NCBI RefSeq assembly: GCF_026627505.1 | Contig: NZ_JAPNLK010000026.1 | Coordinates: 1 to 64,000 of the forward strand | Length of the DNA: 64,000 bases | Source: Streptomyces sp. H27-H5 | GTDB taxonomy: Bacteria > Actinomycetota > Actinomycetes > Streptomycetales > Streptomycetaceae | Reading direction: 5' to 3' | In this document: positions 57,357-64,000 of the stretch, piece after piece | Layout: each line of letters begins with the position of its first letter | How positions within the stretch are numbered: position 1 is the first letter of the stretch | Translations under genes and position numbers: made by a program | Notes under the pieces: generated by a model | Databases searched by the model: none | Seen by the model: the letters and a program-made list of their open reading frames with translations, nothing else | What the model was told of the DNA's origin: nothing

Positions 57357-58349
57357 ATGACTTTTCTGATCACCGGTGGCGCCGGCTACATCGGCTCGCA
57401 CGTCGTCCGCGCGATGAGGCTCGCGGGGGAGGACGTCGTCGTCCTCGACGACCTGTCCACCGGCAACGAGAACCGCGTCCCGGACGGCGTCCCGCTCGTG
57501 ATCGGCTCGGTGCTGGACCGGCCGCTCCTGGACAAGACCCTCGCCGAGCACCGGATCACCGGCGTGGTCCACCTCGCCGGCAAGAAGCAGGTCGGCGAGT
57601 CCGTCGAGAAGCCGCTGTACTACTACCACGAGAACGTGCAGGGCCTCACGGTGCTGCTCCAGGCCGTGGCCGAGGCCGGCATCCGCAACTTCCTCTTCTC
57701 CTCCTCCGCCTCCGTCTACGGCATGCCCGACGTGGACCTGGTCACCGAGGACACCCCCTGCCTGCCGCTGAGCCCGTACGGCGAGACCAAGCTCACCGGC
57801 GAGTGGCTCGTCCGCGCCGCCGGCAAGGCGCACGGCATCTCCACCGCCTGCCTGCGCTACTTCAACGTGGCGGGCGCCGCCACCCCCGAACTCGCGGACA
57901 CCGGGGTCTTCAACCTCGTCCCGATGGTCTTCGAGCGCTACGAGGCCGGCGAGGGCGCCCGCATCTTCGGCGACGACTACCCGACCCCGGACGGCACCTG
58001 CATCCGCGACTACATCCACGTCGAGGACCTCGCCGACGCCCACGTGGTGGCGGCCCGCAGGCTCGCCGAGTGGGGCGCGCAGGGCGAGTACAAGGACCTC
58101 ACCGTCAACATCGGCCGCGGCGAGGGCGTCTCCGTCCGCGAGATGGTCGAACTGCTGAACGCCAACACCGGCAACGACTTCCCGCCGGTGGTCACCCCGC
58201 GCCGTCCCGGCGACCCGGCGAAGGTCGTGGCCTCCGCCGACAGGATCGCCGCCGAGCTGGGCTGGAAGGCCCGCCACGACGTCCGCGAGATGATCACCTC
58301 GGCGTGGGCGGGCTGGCAGGCCAACAAGGTGGCGGCCGCACAGGGCTAG
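57357..58349 (+). CDS. galE: UDP-glucose 4-epimerase
   Basis: A protein of 330 residues. The NAD-binding loop TGGAGYIGSH (6-15), catalytic Tyr141 and Lys145 in YGETK, and SSSASVYG supply the SDR-family active site. LRYFNVAGA and the later IRDYIHVEDLADAHV are typical of GalE. It supplies UDP-galactose, here probably for the neighbouring glycopolymer genes. ATG at 57357 is the only good start. Confidence 0.95.
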   Translation: MTFLITGGAGYIGSHVVRAMRLAGEDVVVLDDLSTGNENRVPDGVPLVIGSVLDRPLLDKTLAEHRITGVVHLAGKKQVGESVEKPLYYYHENVQGLTVLLQAVAEAGIRNFLFSSSASVYGMPDVDLVTEDTPCLPLSPYGETKLTGEWLVRAAGKAHGISTACLRYFNVAGAATPELADTGVFNLVPMVFERYEAGEGARIFGDDYPTPDGTCIRDYIHVEDLADAHVVAARRLAEWGAQGEYKDLTVNIGRGEGVSVREMVELLNANTGNDFPPVVTPRRPGDPAKVVASADRIAAELGWKARHDVREMITSAWAGWQANKVAAAQG

Positions 58350-58383
58350 GCCCCGTCGGCCCCTTCGTCCGCTTCGGACATGC

Positions 58384-58419
58384 CATCGGCCCGCCGCCCC
58401 GAGGGGCGGCGGGCCGATG
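58384..58419. terminator. Bidirectional terminator between galE and the GT2 gene
   Basis: A 17-bp perfect palindromic stem (58384-58400 with 58403-58419) between two convergent genes. Confidence 0.93.
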
Positions 58420-58446
58420 TGCGCTTCAGCGAAGCCGGTGCGCGTG

Positions 58447-60357
58447 TCAGCGGGCCGGCGCGCGCACGATCCGGGAGACCGTCCGGCGGGCGTGCCGGCC
58501 GAGCCGGCGGTGCAGCGGCAGCGGCACCCGTACGGTGAGCGCGGCCCCGTCGGCCGAGTGCACCGGCAGCTCCCGGGTGAAGCCCCGGTCCCGTATCCGC
58601 AGCCTCACCTGCCACTCGCCCTCCGGTACGCCCCGCACCTGCGACCGCAGCCGCAGCAGGCCGTCCGGATCGGCGCCGCCCACCGCCGGGGTGGTGAACG
58701 GGGCCCGGCCCGGCGCGTGCAGCACGAAGTCCACCGGGGCGTCCGCCGGCCAGCCCGGTATGGTCGCCGTCGCCTCCAGGACCGGGGCACCCACGACCCG
58801 CGCCGCGGCCGTGCCGCGCGCGTCGGCGGCCAGCGGTATCCGGGTGGCGCCCAGGTCCAGGTTCACGTGCTGGTGCGCCTCGGAGTGGAACACCGTCGCG
58901 GCCTGCGGAGGCTCCCCGGGCGTGCCGTGCACGATCCGGGGCACCGGCGCGACGTCGTACTCGGCGGCTTTCGGCCGCGGCAGCCAGGCCTCCTTGACGA
59001 GGGAACCCGCCGCCACCGCGACCCGTACCGTCCATATGCCGTCGTCGAGCCGCAGGCCCTCGGCGGCCCGGTTGACGTCCACCGCCGCCTCGTAGCCGCC
59101 CCGCGCGTCGGTCCGCGCCGCCGGTATCCGGATGGTGTGGCCCTGGCGCCGCAGCAGCAGCGCCACCTCCTGGTCGGCGGCGTCGCCCATGCCGTCGAGC
59201 CGGGCCGTCCCGCGCAGCCGCAGCACCGGACCGTCCCAGCTGTACGAGGCCAGCTCCTGCCGCAGCACCACCCGCGAGGTCAGGTCGTACAGCTCGTCGG
59301 GGAGAGCGGCGTCGGGGGCCCGGAAGAACGGGTAGGCGGCGAAGGCGCGACCGCCCTCGATCACGGCGGGACCCAGCTCGTCCACGGTGTCGGCGGTGAC
59401 GACGGCGGTCAGCTCGCGGGTACGACCCGCTCCGATCAGATGGGCGCGCAGCCGCAGCCGGGGCGGCAGCGCGGCGCTGATCCGCTCGGTCAGGTAGGCC
59501 TCGACGAGCGGCCGGGCCGCCCGGACCAGCGCCTCGCGGCCCGCCTCGTCGCGGGCCAGGTACGGCCCGGCGAACATGCCCAGCACCTCGCCGTGGAAAT
59601 GGCGTTCCATGAGCTTGTCCCGCTCGCGACCGGCCGGCACGTGATCGGCCACCAGCTCCAGCAGCTCGCCGACGTAGGCCAGCTGCGCCACCCAGTCGAC
59701 GTCCTGCTCGGTGGCGTTCGTGCCGTCGCCGCGCCCCTCCAGGTAGTAGCAGTCGTGATCGGCCACCACCGATATCCGCCGGGCGTGCAGCAGGGCGTGC
59801 GCGCCGAACGGGAGGTCCTCGCCGAGCAGCCGGCCCTCGGCGAACCGCAACCGGTGCGCGTCGACCAGGCTGCGTCTCCACAGCTTGTAGGCGGCGAGCG
59901 TCCAGTACACGGGGGAGTCGTGGAGGGAAACATCGGCGCTGGTGGTGCGCAGGTCCACCGGGGCGGCCCGCCCGTTGACCCCGACGATCCGCCCGTACAC
60001 GACGTCGGAGTCCTGCTCCTCGGCCATCCGGACCAGCCGTTCCAAGGCTTCCGGGCCCAGGTAGTCGTCGGAGTCGAGGAAGAACAGGTAGTCGCCGCTC
60101 GACGCGTCGATGCCGACGTTGCGCGGCTTCCCGGCGCCACCGGAGGCGGCCTGGTGGATCACGGTGGTGTTCGGGTGCCGCGCCGCCCAGGCGTCCAGCC
60201 AGTCCCCGGAACCGTCGGTCGAGCCGTCGTCCACGGCGATGACCTCGATCCGGTCCGCCGTGAGGGTCTGGGCGGCCACCGAGTCGAAGCAGCGGCGCAG
60301 GTAGCGCCGGGTGTTGTGCACGGGTATGACGACGCTGACGCTCGCGGGGGAGCCCAT
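58447..60357 (-). CDS. Glycosyltransferase family 2, long form
   Basis: A protein of 636 residues. The GT2 domain (about 5-220) has SVSVVIPVHNTRRYL, VDDGSTDGS, GGAGKPRNVGID and FLDSDDYLGPEALERL, then GEDLPFG as the catalytic-loop acid. The C-terminal 400 residues are a helical segment and repeated beta-rich domains similar to those in the plus-strand GT2 and in the TagF fusion here. ATG at 60357 is chosen because GAGGA is seven bases upstream. An in-frame ATG at 60387 lacks a ribosome site. Confidence 0.88.
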   Translation of the reverse strand: MGSPASVSVVIPVHNTRRYLRRCFDSVAAQTLTADRIEVIAVDDGSTDGSGDWLDAWAARHPNTTVIHQAASGGAGKPRNVGIDASSGDYLFFLDSDDYLGPEALERLVRMAEEQDSDVVYGRIVGVNGRAAPVDLRTTSADVSLHDSPVYWTLAAYKLWRRSLVDAHRLRFAEGRLLGEDLPFGAHALLHARRISVVADHDCYYLEGRGDGTNATEQDVDWVAQLAYVGELLELVADHVPAGRERDKLMERHFHGEVLGMFAGPYLARDEAGREALVRAARPLVEAYLTERISAALPPRLRLRAHLIGAGRTRELTAVVTADTVDELGPAVIEGGRAFAAYPFFRAPDAALPDELYDLTSRVVLRQELASYSWDGPVLRLRGTARLDGMGDAADQEVALLLRRQGHTIRIPAARTDARGGYEAAVDVNRAAEGLRLDDGIWTVRVAVAAGSLVKEAWLPRPKAAEYDVAPVPRIVHGTPGEPPQAATVFHSEAHQHVNLDLGATRIPLAADARGTAAARVVGAPVLEATATIPGWPADAPVDFVLHAPGRAPFTTPAVGGADPDGLLRLRSQVRGVPEGEWQVRLRIRDRGFTRELPVHSADGAALTVRVPLPLHRRLGRHARRTVSRIVRAPAR

Positions 60358-60427
60358 GGGCGGTTCCTCGGATCGGCTGGATGACATCGGCTGCTCGGCC
60401 GCTTGCCCCTTGCGTCGAGGGTACGTG

Positions 60428-60460
60428 GACGGGCCACCCCCGAGAAGGGAATGGCCCGTC
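60428..60460 (-). terminator. Terminator of the GT4 gene
   Basis: GACGGGCCA (60428-60436) pairs with TGGCCCGTC (60452-60460) around a 15-base loop, 33 bases past the stop on the minus strand. Confidence 0.75.
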
Positions 60461-60493
60461 GTCGTGCTCCGCTGTTCGCGCCGTGCCCGCAGG

Positions 60494-61726
60494 TCAGCGG
60501 TGCAGCAGCGTGAAGAGTTCCTCCCAGCGCCTGCTGATCTCCTCCGTGGAGTACCGCTGGATGTCCTCGCGCGCCCGCTCGCCCATCCGGTCGCGCCGCT
60601 CGCGGTCGGACATCAGCGCGTCCAGGCGGCGGGCGAACTCGCCGGTGTTCCCGGGCGGGGCGATGAGGCCGTTGACCCCGTCGGAGATGATCTCGTGGAC
60701 ACCGGGGGCCACGTCGAAGGCGACGCAGGGCACCGCGGTCGCCATGGCCTCCATCAGGGCGAGGGGGAAACCCTCACCGCGCGAGGACAGGGCGAACACC
60801 GCGCTGTCGCGCAACGCGCCCGGCACGTCGGAGGTGCGGCCCATCCACTCCACCGAGGAGGAGATCCCCAGCTGGGCGCACTGCTTCTTCAGCGCCTCCT
60901 CCTCCGGACCCGAGCCGTAGAGCGTCAGCACCCACTCGGGATGCTTCGGCGCCACCTCCGCCCAGGAGTCGAGGAGCATGTCCACGCCCTTCTCCTCGTG
61001 CAGCCGGCCGATGCTGACCACGCGCCTGGCGGTCCGCGGGGACGGCTCCTCGGGGAAGAACGGCAGCGGGTTCGGCATGGAGCCCACGTTGTCCATCCGC
61101 TGGCGGATCCACAGGTCCGCGTCCTCGCGGGTCAGGGCCAGCATCCGGTCCACGTTCTTGTAGAACCGCTTGACCCGACCGAACCGGGAGGACCTGCGGC
61201 AGGTCTCGAAGGACTCGTGGCTCATGCCGACGAGCTTCAGACCGGAGGTGTCCGCCATGGCCACCCACTCCATCGCCCAGACCTGGCTCACGATGACCAC
61301 GGCCCCCGGGCGGGCCGCCCGGAACAGCGCGGTCAGCTTCGCGGCCTGCGCCCGCATGCCCGCGTCGCGTGCGGCCCGGCGCCGGCGCTCGATGATGTCG
61401 AGCTTGCCCTTCAGGCCCCTGAGGGCCTTGATGGAGGGCGGGTGCACGTCGTACAGGGTCGTGGTGCGGTACGGCAGGTCCTCGCCCAGGTCGGCGCGCC
61501 GCCCCTCGGGGGCCGGCACGATGCCCACCACGTGGACGGTGTGTCCGCGCTCCGAGAAGATCCGGGCCATCTGGTGGGACCAGCTGGTGATGCCGCCCAG
61601 CTCGTCCACGCTGTTGGAGACCAGGAAGACGTCCCGGGGCACGCTGTCGTGCGTCTCGGTCATCGCCGCCCCACTCGTTCCGGTCGCGGGGTTCGTCACG
61701 GTCGTCGTCTCGATCACCTCGGACAT
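60494..61726 (-). CDS. Glycosyltransferase family 4 (GT-B fold)
   Basis: A protein of 410 residues. It has the N-terminal donor-side loop DELGGITSWSHQMARIF, VVSIGRLHEEKGVDMLLD, LYGSGPEEEALK, and the conserved RGEGFPLALMEAMA motif with the nucleotide-sugar-binding acidic pair. It is a retaining GT4 of the wall-polymer type. ATG at 61726 overlaps the upstream stop (TGATG) with GGAG nine bases before it, so it is coupled to the TagF-like gene. A start at 61738 is less likely. Confidence 0.9.
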   Translation of the reverse strand: MSEVIETTTVTNPATGTSGAAMTETHDSVPRDVFLVSNSVDELGGITSWSHQMARIFSERGHTVHVVGIVPAPEGRRADLGEDLPYRTTTLYDVHPPSIKALRGLKGKLDIIERRRRAARDAGMRAQAAKLTALFRAARPGAVVIVSQVWAMEWVAMADTSGLKLVGMSHESFETCRRSSRFGRVKRFYKNVDRMLALTREDADLWIRQRMDNVGSMPNPLPFFPEEPSPRTARRVVSIGRLHEEKGVDMLLDSWAEVAPKHPEWVLTLYGSGPEEEALKKQCAQLGISSSVEWMGRTSDVPGALRDSAVFALSSRGEGFPLALMEAMATAVPCVAFDVAPGVHEIISDGVNGLIAPPGNTGEFARRLDALMSDRERRDRMGERAREDIQRYSTEEISRRWEELFTLLHR

Positions 61727-64000
61727 CAGCGGCTCCACCCGGAGAAGAACGTGTCGACGATCCGCTCGGCGGCGTTGCCCCGGTCGTACTCGCCGAACTC
61801 GGCCACGAAGCGCTTGCGGGCCTCGGCGTGCGCATCCTGCGACGCGTCGAGGCTCTTCAGGACGTCGTGGAACTCCTCCTCGGTCCGGAACACCGGCCCC
61901 GGGGCGTGCTCCACCAGGTCGAAGTAGGTGCCGCGCTCCTCGTGCACGTACACGTCGTAGTCGTACGCGAAGAAGAGGATCGGCCGGTCCAGCAGCGCGT
62001 AGTCGAACATCACGGAGGAGTAGTCCGTGATCAGCGCGTCGGACAGCTCCATCAGCGGCATCACGTCGTGACGCGCGGACACGTCGATGACCTTGCCCTT
62101 GGCCGTCGGCGGCAGCACCACGTGGTTCAGGTAGTGCGCCCGGACGAGCAGGACGTACTGGTCACCGAACTCCTCGGTGAACTTCTCCACGTCGAACGGC
62201 ATCGGGAACGCGCCCGGCGTACGGAACGTCGGCGCGTACAGCAGGACCTTCTTGTCGGCGGGAATGCCGAGCTCGGCCGCCAGCGCACCGCGCTCGCGGC
62301 GCCCGTCCGGCGCCACCTCGGCCTGCCGGGCCCGCACGAGCGCGTCGTTGCGCGGGTAACCCACCCGGAGCAGCTTCGTGTCGGCGATCCGGAAGGCCTT
62401 CGCGAGGGTCCGCACGTCGTGCTCCGAGCGGCACACGAAGTGGTCGAAGCGGCCGAGGTGCCTCTCCTCCGCGGCCTGCTGCGCATGCGTGGCCGCCTTC
62501 AGACCGGGCTGGTCGAAGCCCATCTTCTTGAGCGCGGAACCGTGCCAGGTCTGGATGTACGTGGTGCCCGGCCGCTTGGCGAGCTTCAGCGGGTAGCTCT
62601 GGTTGTCCACCCAGAACTCCGCCCGGGCCAGCGCCTTCAGGTAGGGCAGCGACCAGCGGCGCACCAGGTGGGCGTCCGCGGGGAAGTCCTTCGGGCTGCC
62701 CGCGTACGACCAGAACGCCTCGAACTCCAGGCCGCGGCTGCGCATCTCCTCGTAGATGGCGCGCGGGCTGTCGCTGTACTGCTTGCCGAGCATGCTCTCG
62801 AAGACGATGGTGCGCTTCTTCACGGGCAGCCGGCCGTAGACCTCGTGGAAGAGGCGCAGCTTGGTCTTCTCCGAGGTCAGCGTCTTGCGCAGCTCCTTGG
62901 CGCGGCGGTAGCCGGCCTTGGCCAGCTTGCCGGGCCTGCCGCGCACGGCGCTCTGGATCAGTTCCTCGATCCGCTCGTTGTCGTGCCGGGCGGAGACCAG
63001 CCGGAAGGCCAGGTGGCCCTTGGCCGTGGGCTGCGGCTCGATGTGGTCCGCGACCAGGCGGGTCAGGCGCGGCTTGACGGGCAGCAGACCGCTGCCGAGC
63101 TCGCTCTCGCCGATGGTCAGGCGCGTGTTGGTCTTCGCGCCGTCGACGTCCAGGATCACGCGGACGTCCCAGACGGAGTCGATGATGCCCAGCGGACGGA
63201 GCTTGGAACTGAGGTCGACGTCGGCTTCCCAGGAGATGGTGCTGCCCTCGTTGCGCAGCGCCTTCACGGGGAAGACGAACGTCTGAAGGCTGCGGCGCCG
63301 GGCCCGGAACTCGACCTGGCCCTTGATCTTCGCCTCGGGCCTGATGACGCCCAGCGGGTTGGTGATGCGGCCCGCGAGCCCCACGGTGCCGTCGGTCTCC
63401 GTGTAGCGCGTCAGCTCGTTGCGCAGGAACAGTTCCCGGATCGGCTTCTGGTGGTAACCGAGGTCCGTGACGTCGAGCACGCTGCGGGCGAACTCGTCGT
63501 CGAGGTGCTCGGCGCACCAGTAGATCCGGCCGTCCTTCTTGGCGAGCGGGGAGGACACCTTGTTCCGGTGGATCAGGGTGTCCACGGCGGGCAGCAGGTT
63601 GTCCCAGTCGCCCTGCTGGAGCAGGTAGGCGCAGATGGCCTGGATGGGCTGGACCCGGGTGTACGCCTCGCGGTCGAGACCCTCCAAGTAGCCGCGGGAG
63701 AGCTCGGCGAACTCGCGCCGGTAGGACTCGTCGCGGAACGGCAGGTCACGCAGGTGCAGCACGAGGTCGTGCTTGAGGAACTTGACGTCCTTGGCCGTCT
63801 GCATCTCGGTCATGCCGCGCTGCGCCAGGAGGGCGTCGATCCGCCGGTGGATCTCCAGCCGGTGGATGTAGTTGGTCATCTCGTGCCGGCGGTTGGTCAC
63901 GGACTTGACCTTGGCCTGCGCGTAGACGTTCCAGAAGTACACCTGGTTCGGGATGAGGGTGATCTTCTTCGCGGCGAGGTAGGCCTCGGCGATGAACATC
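61726..64000 (-). CDS. GT2 / CDP-glycerol glycerophosphotransferase fusion (partial, start beyond window)
   Basis: At least 757 residues, open to the right edge. The visible N-terminal 115 residues (FIAEAYLAAKKITLIPNQVY) are the end of a GT2 domain, followed by a beta-rich linker. The last 370 residues are a TagF-type domain with TWHGSALKKMGFD, RVGYPRNDAL, LLYAPTFRTPG and DALITDYSSVMFDY. TagF enzymes add polyol-phosphate units from CDP-glycerol to wall teichoic acids. This supports a teichoic-acid-like polymer cluster. The stop overlaps the GT4 start. Confidence 0.9.
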   Translation of the reverse strand, partial: MFIAEAYLAAKKITLIPNQVYFWNVYAQAKVKSVTNRRHEMTNYIHRLEIHRRIDALLAQRGMTEMQTAKDVKFLKHDLVLHLRDLPFRDESYRREFAELSRGYLEGLDREAYTRVQPIQAICAYLLQQGDWDNLLPAVDTLIHRNKVSSPLAKKDGRIYWCAEHLDDEFARSVLDVTDLGYHQKPIRELFLRNELTRYTETDGTVGLAGRITNPLGVIRPEAKIKGQVEFRARRRSLQTFVFPVKALRNEGSTISWEADVDLSSKLRPLGIIDSVWDVRVILDVDGAKTNTRLTIGESELGSGLLPVKPRLTRLVADHIEPQPTAKGHLAFRLVSARHDNERIEELIQSAVRGRPGKLAKAGYRRAKELRKTLTSEKTKLRLFHEVYGRLPVKKRTIVFESMLGKQYSDSPRAIYEEMRSRGLEFEAFWSYAGSPKDFPADAHLVRRWSLPYLKALARAEFWVDNQSYPLKLAKRPGTTYIQTWHGSALKKMGFDQPGLKAATHAQQAAEERHLGRFDHFVCRSEHDVRTLAKAFRIADTKLLRVGYPRNDALVRARQAEVAPDGRRERGALAAELGIPADKKVLLYAPTFRTPGAFPMPFDVEKFTEEFGDQYVLLVRAHYLNHVVLPPTAKGKVIDVSARHDVMPLMELSDALITDYSSVMFDYALLDRPILFFAYDYDVYVHEERGTYFDLVEHAPGPVFRTEEEFHDVLKSLDASQDAHAEARKRFVAEFGEYDRGNAAERIVDTFFSGWSR

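Overview
The window is a stretch of a Streptomyces-type chromosome. It has very high G+C and strong third-position G/C bias. GTG starts are frequent, and the chaperone/protease, mre and rne-rplU-rpmA-obg gene blocks are in actinobacterial order. The order pepN, DsbA-like nitroreductase, rpiB, nei, tig, clpP1, clpP2, clpX, valS, folC, DUF4233, ndk, rne, rplU, rpmA, obg also matches the backbone I know from Mycobacterium tuberculosis (around Rv2467 to Rv2440c, recalled and not computed), with Streptomyces-specific genes inserted. No prophage, CRISPR array, intact insertion sequence or secondary-metabolite cluster was seen.

Left part (1-13.8 kb): the tail of an unknown gene, a CGNR-type zinc-finger regulator, a solitary AbiEi/DUF559-like protein, aminopeptidase N, a mycothiol-type DsbA-fold reductase, iron superoxide dismutase with a nickel-regulator box, three paralogous amino-acid permeases with a biotin transporter subunit between two of them, ribose-5-phosphate isomerase B and a Nei-type DNA glycosylase. 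Accessory block (13.8-22.6 kb): an Eis-like acetyltransferase, a membrane SpoIIE/RsbU-type phosphatase, a two-gene MacB-like ABC exporter, a PLP decarboxylase overlapping a small SpoT/MESH1-like HD protein, a tiny membrane protein, and a decayed tyrosine-integrase end beside tRNA-Gly.

Central backbone (22.6-36.4 kb): tRNA-Gly, tRNA-Pro, tig, clpP1, clpP2, clpX (folding and proteolysis), a Pro/Gln-rich single-pass protein, valS, an orphan NarL-class histidine kinase, a divergent extra MreB, folC, DUF4233 and ndk. Wall-growth and RNA block (36.5-55.6 kb): mreB, mreC, mreD, PBP2, RodA (SEDS), a CYTH-CHAD protein, a TIGR03960 radical-SAM protein, an unrecognised repeat-built hydrophobic protein, the TIGR03936 partner (apparently started at CTG), RNase E/G with long basic repeat arms, then rplU, rpmA and obg. 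Right end (55.6-64 kb): glycosyltransferases, galE and a CDP-glycerol glycerophosphotransferase fusion, probably a wall teichoic-acid-like glycopolymer cluster running off the window.

The least explained items are the FVWPWV repeat protein at 46803-47867, the CTG start at 47953, the integrase relic beside tRNA-Gly, the tandem GTCCR-N5-CGGAC palindromes upstream of the first permease, and the third-type MreB next to folC. I did not see a clearly new multi-gene defence or biosynthetic system.
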